Source: an uncultured cyanobacterium (GTDB taxonomy: Bacteria > Cyanobacteriota > Cyanobacteriia > Cyanobacteriales > Geitlerinemataceae). Taken from it: 64,000 bases of DNA. A program made the translations under genes and the position numbers. Shown here piece by piece: positions 35,601 to 50,600 of the stretch; position 1 is the stretch's first letter; every line of letters begins with the position of its first letter. Location of the stretch: the NCBI GenBank assembly GCA_937899645.1, contig CALCCD010000011.1, positions 1 through 64,000 of the forward strand, read 5' to 3'. Below the pieces are notes generated by a model. It saw only the letters and a program-made list of their open reading frames with translations. It was not told where the DNA came from and searched no databases.

Positions 35601-38600
35601 CTGCGGGTGCGATCGCCCCAATCTTCGCAATTTCCTGAGTTTCCAGTAGGGTCGCTCGCTGTGGGTGAACCGTGGCGGCGACGCGCTCGATCGGCAATAT
35701 TGGCGTATCGGCGATATTACTGATAGAGGGGGACACTTCGCGCTGTCGAACCCTGCTGCCACAGCACTCACCTTCCTTCTTGCTCTCCTTATTCTGTCAA
35801 GACCTATGCCCCGCACCGGCTTGCACCGCGTGGTTCTTCGATATGCCCTTGCCGGATTTTGCGCGGGTCTGGGCGTTCTGGCGCTCGCCTGGGCGATCGA
35901 GCTGTACGCCAGCCCTAGAGAGCGAACCGAAGCGCCGAGACTGACTCGGCCGTCTCTGGTCGAGCGCCACCGCAATAACCCGACGCTGTGGGCGATCGAC
36001 CTGTTGCCCCTGATGTCGGCGGCGATCGCCGGACCGGTGGGCCTGCGCAACGCCCGACGCGGCCACCAGCAAACTCTTCGCAAGCAGGCCCTAGAGCGCC
36101 AGCGGCGCGCCTCGATCGAGCTCGCCAAAAACAGTCAGGCGCACCTCGGCAACCTCCAGGCGACTCTCCACGGTATTGCCGTCACCGCCGCCCGCACGCT
36201 CCCGCTCGATCGCGTCAGCATCTGGCAGCGCAGCGACGACGGCTCGCGCGCGACTTGTATCGAGAGCTATGCCAGCGATGGCAACAGCGTGGCAGCGGAG
36301 CCTGGGGGGGAGGCCAAGCGCGAGATTGACTTCTGCGGTAGTCCGCTCGTCCCCGACTGCGACTTCGCGATCGTCAACGCCGCCAGCAGCGGCCAGATAC
36401 CCGCATCGGTGCAGGCTTACTGCGACGCCCAACAGGTTTCGAGCCTGCTGAGTGCCACGATTTGGCAGTCGGGGCGCATCTACGGTTTCGTTTGGTTCGA
36501 GCGCAACCGGCAGTCTGGGACTTGGTCGGAGGAAGCGCACCAGTTCGCCCGCTCGATCGCCGACTTTATCGCGATCGCCCTAGAAACAAAGGTGCGCACC
36601 TCCGTACAGCAGGCCCATTGGGAAAGCGAAGAGCGCTTCCGCTGGCTGTCGGAAGCCACCTTTGAGGGCATCGTTATCTACGCCGATCGCACGATCGTCG
36701 ATACCAACCAGGCCGTAACCGCCCTGTTTGGCTACGATGCCGAGACGCTGGTGGGCATGGATCCCCTGGCCTTGATCGCCCAGTCTTCGCGGCAGACGAT
36801 CGACCTGTACGAGCGCTCGGGCTCTGAGGAATCGATCGAGGCGATCGGACAACGGGCGGACGGTTCGACCTTTCCCGTGGAGCTACAGGGCTGCCAACTG
36901 CCCTACTACGGCAAAAAAGTTCGGACGATCGCCCTGCGCGACATCACCGAACGACACCGCACCGAAGCCGCACTGCGCGACAGCGAAAGCCGCTACCGGG
37001 CCGTATCCCAGCTCACCTCGGACTATATCTACGCCGCCGAGGTCTCGGCCAGCGGTGAGCTGACCTTTGAGTGGGTCACTCAAGCCTTCGAGCGGATTTC
37101 CGGCTACAGCATCGACGAACTCAACCAGCCGACCTGGAGCGAAATCGTCGTCCCCGAAGACCGCCCCGCCCTGCGAGAGTTTGCCCTCGGTCGCCTCTCC
37201 GATTCCAGCAGCCTCGACTATCGCATCGTCACCAAGAAAGGCCAGACCCGCTGGCTGCGCGACTACGCCCGTCCCCACTGGAAGAGCCGCCGTGCCAGCG
37301 ATCGGCGGCTGCTTGGCGCGGTGCAAGACATCACCCACGCCAAGCTCGCCGAAGTCGAGATGCGCGACGCCAAGGTCGCCGCCGAGACGGCCAACCGCTT
37401 GAAGAGCGCTTTTCTGGCCAATATGAGCCACGAGCTGCGCACGCCCCTCAATGCGATCATCGGCTACAGCGAAATTATGGCCGAGGAAGCCGGAGAGGAC
37501 GGCAACGACGAGCTGCTCGAAGACCTGAATAAAATCGGCAAGGCCGGGAAGTACCTGCTCTCGCTGATTAACGACATCCTCGATATATCTAAAATCGAGG
37601 CGGGCAGGGTCGAGCTGTATATCGAGTGGTTCGACCTGCCGACGTTCCTGAACCAGGTGTGCGACACGATCGCTCCCGTCGTGCGCGAAAACGGCAACCG
37701 CTTCGAGGCGCGCTGCGAGGTGAACGAACCGATGCGCGCCGACCTCGGCAAGCTGAGCCAGGTGGCGATCAACCTCCTCGGGAACGCGGCGAAATTTACC
37801 CGCAACGGTACGATCGTCTTCACCATCGAGCCCTACCGCGTGGCGTGGCGCGCGGTGGGTCGCGCGGCGGACGCATCGGCGGGCGTGGCGAACACCACCC
37901 CGACCGACGCTTCCACGGAAAGATCGACGGAAATACCAGAGGACACTTCGGCCCGTGCATCAGCCAGCACATCCGCCGACCTCCTGGCGAATCCTCCGGC
38001 AGACCCCGCCGCAGAGAGCGCCGCATTACCCACCGCAGAAACCCAAGCCTCAGGCGATGCCTTCGAGACGATCGTCCTCACTGTCACCGATACCGGCACC
38101 GGCATCGACCCCGAGCGGCTGATTTCCCTGTTCGAGCCCTTCGTTCAGGAAGACGCCTCGATCTCGCGCAAGTACGGCGGCACCGGGTTGGGCCTGACGA
38201 TCGCCCAGCGGTTTTGCCAAATGATGGGGGGCCGCATCGAAGTCGAAAGCGAAATCGGAAAAGGCTCGACCTTTCGGGCGATCCTGCCGCGCGTCGTGGA
38301 CGCCCGCGCACCGCAGGCCCGGACCGCCAGCTCGCCGGAATTCGAGCCGGAAGTTCCGCCCGCCTAGGGCGTGTCATCAATTAACGTCAGACCCCTTACG
38401 GGACAAGCAGTTGAACGCCCGACCCCAAAAACAAATCTAGGGGCTGAAACCCTTTCTGGGTAAGGGTTTCAAATTTAATTGATGACAGCCCCTAGTGCAG
38501 GGTCAAGACTAAAATTTAGAGCCGCTCACTTCTGGAGTCGCCCACCTTGGGTCTCAATACGAGATGGCCAACCCTAAAATCAAGCGTTGATCGTGCACTA

Positions 38601-41600
38601 GGGCGTGCCCTCAATTAGCGCCAGAGCCTTTACAAAGTCGGCGATTACACGCCCGTCCCAAAAAATAATGCTGGGGCTGTCATCCCTGTGGAATAGACGC
38701 TGCAGATTTAATTCGTGACAGCCCCTGGCCCGAGCCGATCGCCAGCCAGGCGCTATATTGGGAAGACAAGGTCGCGGCGCTCTGCGCTTCGCGATCGCCT
38801 CCTGGCCGTCCCACCTTCAAACACGATCGGAATGACAGCGGCTCAATCTGCAAGCGTGTTGGTCGTTGACGACAACGAAGCCAACCGCGATTTGCTGAGG
38901 CGGCGGTTAAAACGGCAAGGGTATCGGGTTACTGTTGCGGAAGATGGATTTCAAGCCCTAGAACTCATCCAAGCCAGCGAGTTCGACCTCGTTTTGCTCG
39001 ACATTATGATGCCGCGTATGAACGGCTATCAGGTGCTAGAGCGGCTCAAGGCCAACCCCGACCTGCGCCATATCCCCGTCCTCGTAATCTCAGCGCTCGA
39101 CGATCTAGACAGCGTAGTTAAATGCATCGAACTGGGAGCGGAAGACTACCTTCCCAAGCCGTTCAACCCTATTTTGCTCAAGGCGCGCATCAGCGCCTGT
39201 CTGGAAAAAAAGCGCCTCCGTGACCAAGAGAAAGCCTACCTAGAAGAAATCCGCCGCGAGCGAGAGAAATCCGATCGCTTGCTGCTGAGTATCCTTCCCG
39301 AACCAATCGCCGATCGCCTCAAGCAAAGCCCTAAGACGATCGCCGATAGTTTCACCGACGTTAGCGTCCTCTTCGCTGACATCGTGGGTTTCACCAAGCT
39401 CTGGTCGCGGATCTCTCCCGTTGAATTGGTGGAACTCCTCAATGAAATCTTCTCGGCGTTCGATCGGCTCGCCGAGCAGAACGATCTCGAAAAGATCAAG
39501 ACGATCGGCGATGCGTATATGGTCGTCGGCGGTTTGCCGATCGCGCGGGACGATCACGCCAGCGCGATCGCTCAGATGGCGCTCGACATGCAGCGCGAGA
39601 TCGCTCGGTTCGATATGGGCGAGCACGAGCCGCTTAGCATCCGCATCGGCATCAGTACCGGGCCGGTGGTTGCGGGCGTGATCGGACGCGACAAATTCAT
39701 TTACGATTTGTGGGGCGATACGGTAAATATGGCGAGTCGCATGGAGTCCCAAGGTATCGCCAACAGCATTCAAATCACCGAGGCGACCTACGAACGCATC
39801 AAGGAACAGTTTGTCGTCGAAAAGCGTGGCGAGATCGAGGTGAAAGGCAAAGGCACGATGACGACGTACCTTTTGATCGATCCCTGCTAGCGCTTCTTTT
39901 GCAAGTTAAAGTTTCGATTTTCCGACGGTCGCGGCATGACACAGAAGACATTAAGGGCATCACGGGCACCTCAGGTGGGTTACGGTTTTGGGCGGCGCGC
40001 CGTGCGGCAGGCGATCGCGGCGATCGTCTGCTTCGGCAGTTTCGGTGCGATCGCTGCGTCTGGCCTCGTCCCCACTCAGGCCGATCGCTTTCCTGGCGGT
40101 GCGATCGCCGCCGAGGCCGAAGCTGAACCTGACCCCCCCTCCGACCCGCAAGGGAGGAAAGAGCCGCAAGAAATGCAGGAACTGCGCGGCGTCTGGCTGA
40201 CCAATATCGACAGCGAAGTTCTGTTCTCGCGCCGCGCCCTCGATCGCGGCCTGACCCGTCTCGCGCGCCTCAATTTCAACACCGTCTATCCTGCCGTCTG
40301 GAACTGGGGCTACACGCTCTACCCCAGCGACGTCGCCGAAGAGACCTACGGCGTGCGCGTCGATCCGCACCCCGGCCTGCGCCGCCGCGATATGCTCGCC
40401 GAGGCCGTCGATCGAGGGCGCGAACTGGATCTGCGCGTCGTTCCCTGGTTCGAGTTCGGTTTCCAGGCTCCTTCTGACTCGCGGCTAGCCGAGCGCAAAC
40501 CCGAGTGGCTGACCCAAAAAGCCGACGGCAGCCAGACGCGCATGGAGGGCGATCACGAGCGCGTCTGGCTCAACCCCTTTATGCCCGAGGTGCAGGACTT
40601 TATCATCGCCCTCGTGGTCGAGCTGGTGGAAAACTACGATATTGACGGCATCCAGTTCGACGACCATATGGGCCTGCCCGCCGAGTACGGCTACGACCCC
40701 TACACGATCGCGCTCTACCGCGCCGAGCACGACGGCAACGACCCGCCCCAAGACCACACCGACTCCTACTGGGTGGCGTGGCGCGCCGACAAGATCACGC
40801 AGTTTATGCGGCGGCTGTTTTTCGCCGTGAAGGCGGTCGATAACGAAGCGGTGATTTCCGTCTCGCCTAACCCTCAGTCGTTCGCCTACAGTCGCTACCT
40901 CCAGGACTGGGAGCGCTGGGAGCGGATGGGCTTAATCGAGGAGCTGATCGTCCAGCTCTACCGCCGCGATCTAGAGTCCTTTGAGTCGCAGCTTCAAGCG
41001 CCCGAGCTGCTCGCCGCTCGCGACCATATCCCCACGGCGATCGGCGTTTTGGCGGGCTTGCGTAACCGACCGGCGGACACGGAGTTGATGGGCGAACAGA
41101 TTGAGGCAGTTCGCGCCAATGCTTTTAATGGGGTGGCGTTTTTCTTCTACGAAAGTCTTTGGCAGTGGTCGGACGACTCGGAAGCGGAGCGCGAAGCGGC
41201 GATCGGGGAGTGGTTTGAAGAAGACGCCAGCGCGCCGACGGTCTACGACCCGTAGTAAGTGCTAAGCCGCGATCGCGGTGAGCCTCTAACTGGGTTGCAG
41301 CGACTCGCAGAAGAAGGCTTCCAGTCGCCTCAAAAGCTGGGCGATCGCGCTAAAATCGAAGCTCCTGGGCGGTTGGCCGAGCGGTTTAGGCAGCGAACTC
41401 ATAATTCGCCTCAGGCGGGTTCAATTCCTGCACCGCCCACTTTCAAGATTTTGCGATTACGCCCGAGCGAGCGCGATCTTCGCCTGCTCGACTACCTGCG
41501 CGTCGGTGTCGTCCGTCATCCGCCGCAGCCATTCGCGCGCCAAATCGCCGCCCAGGTTGCCCAGCGCCTGCGCCGTGCGGAAGCGCACCTGCGAGTCGTC

Positions 41601-44600
41601 ATGGCAGACAAACGCCTCCAGGCGCGGTACTGCCGACTCGGCCTTGAGTTCGCCGATCGCGCCGATCGCCGTCGCCAGAAGCAAATCGTTGTCGGTTTCC
41701 AGGGCATCGAGCAACACTTCGATCGCCTTTGGTTCGCCCATTTCCGATAGCGCTGCCACGATGCTGAGCTGCAAGATCCAGTCGTTAGTCGCCTCGTAGA
41801 CCGCCGCCAGATCCTCATAGGCCTCCTTCAGCTGGAGCGCACCGAGGGCATCCGCCGCCGCCGCCTTCACGTCTAGTTCGCTATCGTTGGCCAGCCGATC
41901 GCGCAGCAGTTCTAGAGACTTCGGCAAGTCCGCCGTCCCGATCGTGGCGATTTTGCTGGCGGCAGCGTAGCGCACCCGCGCGTTCTCGTGGGCCATTAGT
42001 GGCTCGACCAGCGTCATCGCCTCTTCGTAGGGCAGCGTATTGAGGCGGTTAACGCCGGAAATGCAGTCGCCGTAGTCAGCTGATTGCACCAATTCGCGGA
42101 CGGAAGCAGAAGACATAGCAGTTGCGCGGGCAGTGACGCGAGGTAGAACGATTGACGGAGATAGAGATTGTGGAAGTTCGGCAGGAGGCGCTAGCCGTCG
42201 TCGGACATCGCCAAGTATAAACGGAGACCATTGCGGTCATGGGGATCGGAAATTTCGCCTGCCGCGTTTGGCGATCGAGTCGGCGAACCAACCGAACTCC
42301 AAGGGGTTTGCGTCGATCGACCTCGCGCTCTCGCACCCGCGCTGCGCCACGCCAGACGAGACAAATGGAATTCTTCGTTAACATGAATTCAAGAAACTTC
42401 ATGAAAGATTCGATGTCCGTCGTGTCTCTGTCGACCGCTGAGTTTCTTCGCTGCTATCTTCTGCCGCCATGACTTCTAACGCGACCCCCAATACGAGCGA
42501 TCCCCGCAGTTGGGCGAATGGCTCGATCGAGACGCCCGACACGCCGACGGTCTACGTTTGCATGCACCGCAGTTGTCGCGAGCGCGGGGCGGCAGAAACG
42601 CTGCAAGCCTTCGCGGAGAAAGTCCCGGACGGCGTCTGCGCGGCGGCGTCCACTTGCATGGGTCAGTGCAGCTCGGGGCCGACGGTGCGGGTGAGCGCTG
42701 ATGAGATGTGGTACTACGGCATCAAGCCAGAAGACGTGGACGCGATCGTCGAGCAGCACATCGTTGGCGGCGAGCCGATCGCGTCCAAACTCAACCCGCG
42801 CCTGCACCGCTACTATCGCTAAACTCGCCTCCGAGCGACCCGCAGTCACCCGCCACAGACTCAACAAACCTGAGATAAAGCCGGAATCGTCGCCGCTACT
42901 CCAAAACCCGAACGCGGTTGGGATGCTCGAATAGCTCGAAAATGCGATCGGTCAGCTCCTGAAACTGGACCTGCGCGCTGTCCTTCGGAGCTGCCAGCCC
43001 CTCAAACTGACGATCGATCGTCGAAAATTCCCACCGCTGCGCCGTGTACATGTACCCCGACGCCGTTATTTCTTGCAGCGTGCAGCTTGGCCCGAGCAGG
43101 TTCCCCGAAAAATGCACCTGCATCAGCACGTACTGACACTGCAAAGCCGTATAGCCTCGCGGCAGGCGAAAACTCAAATCGATCGAGTAAGGATCGACCT
43201 GCGATAGCGTTTCATCGCCCGGAACCCACGGACTGAAGTCCACCGTCGAGCCGGGAAACTCCGCCCGAAAGAAAACAGCTAAGCGGGCAATTTTGCTGGC
43301 GAGGCCGGGAGTGACCGCCCGATCGATTGCATTCATGGTCTTCGTTACTTACTAGACTTACTAAAAAGAATTCTCACTAGTGCTATCGAGATAGATAGAG
43401 CCCCGCGCGAGGTTGTAGCGTGCGAAACTATTGCGGACGGCCCCTTTTGTCATGGCCCCCCAACCAAGCGGGCGCGAGATGCACGAGTCGCGTGACAGCG
43501 GGCGAACGAGAGATGAAATTCGAGGCGATCGCCTATCGTTGCCCTTGAGTATTGAGAAATCTATCTCATAGCACGATCGGTTGCGATCGTGGTGATGCAG
43601 AGACCTTGAGTCTTCGTTCTGGACTTTAAGCACCGTATAGAGTCAATTTGGGAAGATATGACCGTGAAAACCAACGATAACGTCATGCAAATTATTTGAC
43701 AAAGATTTTCATTAAGACTATATATCGATAAGCAAGAGCTACGCAATAATTCAAAAGGAGATGTATGAGCGCTTACGCACAGGAGCTAAAGGCAACGGCC
43801 CAGGCAATGGTTGCTACGGGCAAAGGTGTTTTGGCGATGGACGAGAGTAATGGAACCTGCAATAAGCGGTTCGAGAAGCTCGGTATTCCCGCCACTGAGG
43901 AGTATCGACAAGCGTATCGGCAGCTCATCCTGACCGCACCGAACCTGTCGGACTACATCAGCGGACCGATTCTTTACGATGAAACGATTCGTCAGTCCAC
44001 CACCGATGGCGTTCCTTTCGTTAAATTCATTCAAGATGCGGGCATGATTCCCGGCATCAAGGTCGATACTGGCGCGAAAGATTTGGCCGGTCGCCCCAAC
44101 GAGAAAGTCACCGAAGGTCTCGACGGCCTGCGCGAGCGCATCGCCGAGTACTACCAGATGGGCGCGCGCTTCGCGAAATGGCGCGCGGTCATCACGATCG
44201 CTGACGGCATCCCCAGCCGAGGCTGCATCGAAGCCAACGCCCACGGTCTGGCGCGCTACGCGGCGCTCTGTCAAGAAGGCGGCCTGGTGCCGATCGTCGA
44301 GCCGGAAGTGCTGATCGACGGCGACCACACCCTCGAGCGCAGCTTCGCCGTCACCGACGAAACGCTGCACGCGGTCTTTAACGCGCTCTATTCCCAGGGC
44401 GTCGCCTACGACCAAATGATCCTCAAGCCCAGTATGGTGATTTCGGGTAAAGATTGCCCGACCCAGGCCAGCGTTGACGAAGTGGCCGAAGCGACCGTCA
44501 CCTGCCTGCTGAAAAACGTCCCGGCAACAGTGGCGGGCATCGCCTTCCTGTCCGGCGGTCAGTCGATGGAGCGCTCCTCGGCGCACCTGAACGCGATGAA

Positions 44601-47600
44601 CGCGAAATTCGGTAATCAGTGCCCTTGGCCGGTGACCTTTTCCTACGCGCGTGCGATTCAGCAGCCCGCTCTCAACCACTGGAGCGGCGACAGCAGCCGC
44701 GTATCGGAAGCGCAGCAAAAACTGCTGACCCGTGCCAAGTGCAACAGCGATGCGAGCAAAGGAGTCTACTCCGAGCCCGCTGGCGAGCCCGCGCTCGTCT
44801 AACCATCGAGCCTCCTATTTGTTCGATGCTACTCCTGACGCCTCTGGGACTCAGCCATTCCCAGGGGTTTTTTGTTGCCAAGGATTCTCCGTCGGTGTCT
44901 GCCGCACGGAACGCGAATTAGAACTAGTGCAGCGTCAAGCGACTATTTTAGGATAGCCCGAAGTCAGCTTGGAGCGGGCATCGTCGATTTGCATCTGCCA
45001 CTCCACACCTCGTTGCCGTTCGTTGACATCGCTCGCCCACGCTGCCGTCTCCGCTCGTAGGCTCTCGATGTCAGCGAAGCGTCGGCCATGACAGCACTGG
45101 CGAGTCATTGCACTCAACTCGTTCTCGGCAATGTTGAGCCAACTGCCATGCTTCGGGGTGTAGCAAAACTCGATGCGCCGCACTAATGCCCGCGCTCGCT
45201 CTGGCTCGAAGGCTGCGTAGAACGCACCTCGGGTGTGGGTGTTGAGGATGTCGCAGACCAACTGCACTCGTTTGCAGTCGCGGTAGCGACCCTCCAGCAA
45301 GTCGGCTACTTCCTCCGCCCAATCCACTTTCTTCCGCTTCGGACGCACCCGAACTCGACGCCACCCCGCTAGCGGTTCGGCAAACATGAATAAGCTGGCC
45401 GTCCCCGCCCGCTCGTATTCGTAGTCCACCCGCTTTCCATGTTCGAGCGTCGCTGGATGGGGTGCACGCACTTCTCGCTGGAATTGAACCGGCTGTTCGT
45501 CCATGCAGATGACTGGGTGGGCTGGGTCGTAGGGCTGTGTGTACACATCCAGTACCGCTTCCATCTGCGCTACAAACTCAGCATCTGATTTGGGAGGAAT
45601 GACCCAATACTCCACCTTTCGGTTCGTCATCCCGTTTTTTTCAGCGTTTGTCGCAGCGTTTCGTGGCTGATGCTCCCGACGATTTCCAACTCCACCACCT
45701 TCCGCGCCAGCAGGCGTAGCGACCAACTGGCGTATCCCGGTGGGGGGGGACTCAACCGCAGAGCGATGACTTGCGCTTCTTGCTCTCCATCAAGCAGTTT
45801 CTTTCTCGGGGTTGTTCGCTTCTGGCCGTTGAGAGCCGCTTCAAAGCCCTGTTCGACTAACCGTTGGCGGATGTTTTCGACGGTTTTCCGCGTACAGCCG
45901 TATGCCTCGGCGATTTGTCGGTCAGTCCAGCCTGCCCCTTCTACATCCGCTTTGAGCAGTACCTGAGCCCGTCGAACTTTCTGGCTATTGCCGCTCAGCT
46001 TTTTGATGACTTCTTCCAGTTGTTCGCGCTCTTCAGTGCTGAGTCGAACGATGTATTTTTTCTGCATGAGACTGCCCATGCCTCCGGGTTGCTGTCTTCC
46101 TCCCTTATCCTAATTCCTTCGCCTGACGATGCACTAGTAGTCGGCCACCATGAATTTGACAGCTTGCGATCTTCGTCGCCAAGTCAGGAAAAGGCCGCGA
46201 CCAAAGCTGACCTATCAGAATCAGAGAGGTGGACTGCTAGTGCATCGCCAACGCTTGATTTTAGGGTTGGCCATCTTGTGTTGAGCCCCAAGGTGGGCGA
46301 CTCCAGAAATGAGCGGCCCCAAATTTTAGTCTTGACCCTGCACTAGAACAAGAAATACCGCTGCGCCATCGGCAGTTCTGTCGCCGGTTCGCAGGTCAGC
46401 AGCTCGCCGTCTGCCCGCACCTCGTAGGTCTCGGGATCGACCTCGATCGCCGGACAAGCATCGTTCAGCTTCATATCCGCCTTGCCGATCGCGCGACAGT
46501 TCGACACCGCCGCGACCGACTTTTGCAAGCCTAGCTCGTCCGCCACGCCACGCTCGATCGCCGCTTGGGACATAAATGTGATGCTCGTCGGATACTTCGC
46601 CGCGCCGTAGGCCGCGAACATCGGCTGCATGTGTACCGGCTGCGGCGTCGGGATGCTGGCATTGGCGTCACCCATCTGCGCGTAGGCGATCGCGCCGCCC
46701 TTAATCACTAGCTCCGGCTTGACGCCGAAGAACGCCGGTTTCCAAAGGCAAAGATCGGCGAGCTTCCCTTCTTCAATGGAGCCGACCGTATCGGCGATAC
46801 CGTGCATGATCGCGGGGTTGATGGTGTACTTGGCGACGTAGCGTTTGGCGCGTTCGTTGTCGTTGCGATCGTCGTCTTCTGCCAATGCGCCGCGCTGCAC
46901 TTTCATTTTGTGCGCGGTTTGCCAGGTGCGGATGATGACCTCGCCGACGCGACCCATGGCCTGCGAATCCGAGGCGATCGCGCTGAACGCACCGAGGTCG
47001 TGGAGGATGTCTTCAGCGGCGATCGTCTCCCGGCGGATGCGCGACTCGGCGAAGGCTACATCCTCCGCGATGCCGCGATCGAGGTGGTGGCACACCATCA
47101 GCATATCGAGGTGTTCTTCCAGGGTGTTAACGGTGTAGGGGCGCGTCGGGTTCGTAGACGAGGGCAGGACGTTCGCCAGGGCGCAAACCTTGATGATGTC
47201 CGGCGCGTGGCCGCCACCGGCTCCTTCGGTGTGATAGGTGTGGATAGCGCGATCTTTGAAGGCCGCGATCGTGTTCTCCACAAAGCCTGCTTCGTTGAGC
47301 GTGTCGGTGTGGATCGCCACCTGAATATCGTAAAGGTCGGCCACCGTCAGACAGGTGTCGATCGTCGCCGGTGTCGTGCCCCAGTCTTCGTGTAGTTTCA
47401 GCCCCATCGCGCCCGCGAAAACTTGCTCGGCTAGCGCGGGCTGCTGGGCGCTGTTGCCCTTGCCCATAAAGCCGAGGTTGATTGGGAACGCTTCAGCAGC
47501 GCGGAGCATCATATGAATATTCCACGGCCCCGGCGTGCAGGTGGTGGCATTCGTACCGGTGGCGGGGCCGGTTCCACCGCCGATCATCGTCGTGACACCG

Positions 47601-50600
47601 GAGGCGATCGCGGTCTCGATCTGCTGTGGGCAGATGAAGTGGATGTGGCTGTCGATGCCGCCTGCAGTGACGATCGAGCCTTCCCCGGCGATCGCCTCAG
47701 TTCCAGGGCCGATGATGATATCGATATCGTCCTGGACTAGCGGGTTCCCGGCCTTACCGATCTTGAAAATCTTGCCGTCTTTAATGCCAATATCGGCTTT
47801 GACGATGCCCCACCAGTCGAGGATCAGCGCGTTGGTGATTACGGTATCGACCGCGCCGTCGGCGTTGGAAATCGGCGACTGTCCCATGCCGTCACGGATG
47901 ACCTTACCGCCGCCGAATTTCACCTCGTCGCCGTAGGTGGTGGCGTCACGCTCGACCTCGATAATAATTTCGGTGTCGGCGAGGCGGACGCGATCGCCTA
48001 CGGTCGGGCCGTAGGTTTCGGCGTAGGCGCGACGATCCATGCGGTAGCTCACGGCGATTCTCCAAGCAATATCGAGCGTGCGGGAATGTTGAGATGATAC
48101 TAAACGAGCAGACGGCGAATCGTAACAGCTCAGTGGAAGAATAAGGGACGTAAGCTACCCCTCCGCACCCTATGGCCGTTCGTCTGACTTGGGACAACTC
48201 TCATTTTTTTACCGATATCAACGATCCTCGAATCGAGGAAACGGTACGGCAAATAAAGCTGGAAGTCGCAGCGCTGCACGCGGCCTGCGAGCCGTATGCT
48301 GCGGCGATCGAGGGCGCGGACTCTTTGTCGAAAGCGGACTACGGCGATCGGATTGAGGCGATCGAGCGAATTCACAAGCAGCGCATTGGAGTACTCGAAG
48401 CGTTGGGCAATGTGAGTACGTTTGTATATTCGCGCCTCAGCGTAGACGCTCGAGATACGGCAGCGAGTATCTGGCAGGGGCGGCTAGAGCAGCTCGATTC
48501 GCTGCTGGAGCGGGCAATGAAACCGCTGGAGGTGTTTCTGATTCGGGTCAGCGATGACTTCGTACAGGCGCTGGTGAGCGACCCGGTGATGGCAGAGGTG
48601 GCGTTTTCGTTGAAGTGCGATCGAAAACTCCAGAACCATCTCCTTTCCGTGCCCGAAGAGCAGCTCCTTTCCGGTCTGAGCGTCGATGGACTTCATGGCT
48701 GGGGCAACCTCTACAGCAAACTGGCGGGAACCCTGCAATGTGAGGTGAATGGCGAGCTGATGGGGCTGGCGAGCGCGTCTAATCTCTTGAGCAGCACGGA
48801 GCCAGAAGAACGCAAAGCAGCTTGGCAGGGGATTCAAGGAGCGTGGGGCGAGCATCAGGAAACCGTTGCCGCGATTCTGAATGCCATTAATGGCTGGCGC
48901 ATCGAAGAAGGCCAACAGCGCGCCCACACCCAAGCGCTGCACTATTTGGATAAAAGCTGCTTGCAAAATCGCATCGATCGCGACACCCTCGATGCCTTGA
49001 TGGAGACTACTTACAAGTTTCGCAGCGTCGGTCAGCGGGCACTCAATGCGATGGCAACCGCCAGCGGTCTGAAAAAAATGGGGCCGTGGGATATTTTGGC
49101 TCCGGCTCCGGCCAGCGAAGAGGGCCAAGCTTTTAGCTTTGAAGAGGCGATCGAGTTGGTCGCCGATGCCTTTGGGGAGTTCGATCCCGAGATGGGTGAG
49201 TTTGCCCGGATGATGGCGGAGAAAGGCTGGATTGATGGCGAGCCGACCCCCAACCGCTCGACGGGCGCATACTGCGACGGGTTTTCCAAGCCTCGTGAGC
49301 CTCGGGTCTTTATGACCTTTACGGGCACGATGAGCAACGTTTTGACTTTGGCTCACGAGCTGGGACACGCCTGGCACGAATGGGTAATGCGCGATATGCC
49401 GCTAATGGCGATTGACTATCCCATGACGTTGGCGGAGACCGCCAGCATCTTTGGGGAAACCCTGGTGCGTAATGCCCTGCTAAAGCGCGCCGAAACCCCG
49501 GCCCAAAAGTTAGCAGTGCGCTGGCAAGATGCCGAGAGTGCCTCTGCGTTTTTGGTGAATATTCCCGCCCGGTACGAGTTCGAGCAACGCTTGGTGGAGG
49601 CGCGTAAGCAGAGCACGGTAGTCCCAGAGCAGCTTCGGCAAATGATGGGGGAAAGTTGGCAAAAGTGGTACGAAGATAGCCTCTCGGAATACGACGAGCT
49701 GTTTTGGGCGAGCAAGCTACATTTTTCGATGTCGGGCCTGAGTTTTTACAACTACCCCTATCTGTTTGGCTATTTATTTAGCCTCGGCATTTACGCTCAG
49801 CGAGACGTATATGGAGAGAAATTCGAGGCGCTGTATCGGGGGATTTTGCGCGATACCGGTTCGATGACCGCAGAAGAGGTGGTGATGCAAAATTTGGCGC
49901 AGGACATTCGTCAGCCACAGTTTTGGCAAGCCAGCCTGAATATCGTGGAGGCGGCGGTATCGGAGTTTGAAGCTTTGGTGGCGTAGCGTTCGATGGGCGA
50001 AACCTTGAAGGCTGGGCGTGCCGTTCGCGAGGTGTCGGCTTGCCGATAGCCTGGGTGTCATCGCGAAAAGCGATCGCGCGAGCGCTTGATTGTGGGGTGA
50101 GGATTGCTAGAGTGAAGGCTGCTTTCTCGTGAATGCGCCGCTATGCAACTTTCGCCGATCGCCCGACACGGCCTACTGCTGGCACTTTGGACGGCGATCG
50201 GCCTCGCGTTCCGGACGATCGACTTGACGGCGCTGCCGCCTTGGACGGACGAATGCGCCACGATCGCCTTTAGCTCGGGCAACGGCTTTCTGGATGTGCC
50301 GCTCGATCGCCCGATTTCTACCGCCGAGCTGACTGCCCCAATGTGGCTTGCGCCGGACAGCTCGTTGGGTGACGTGTGGCGCTATTTAATGAGCGAAAGC
50401 ACGCACCCGCCGCTCTATTTTTTTCTGGCGCACCTCTGGATGAAGCTCTTCGCTCCGGCGGAGGGGTTTAGCTGGGAGTCGCGCGAGCAGCTGCTCTGGG
50501 CGGCGCGATCGCTCCCGGCGATCCTGGGAGCTGCGAGCGTTCCGGCAATGTTCGGGTTGGCGCGGGTGGCGTTTGGCCGGTCGGCAATGGCGATCGCGCA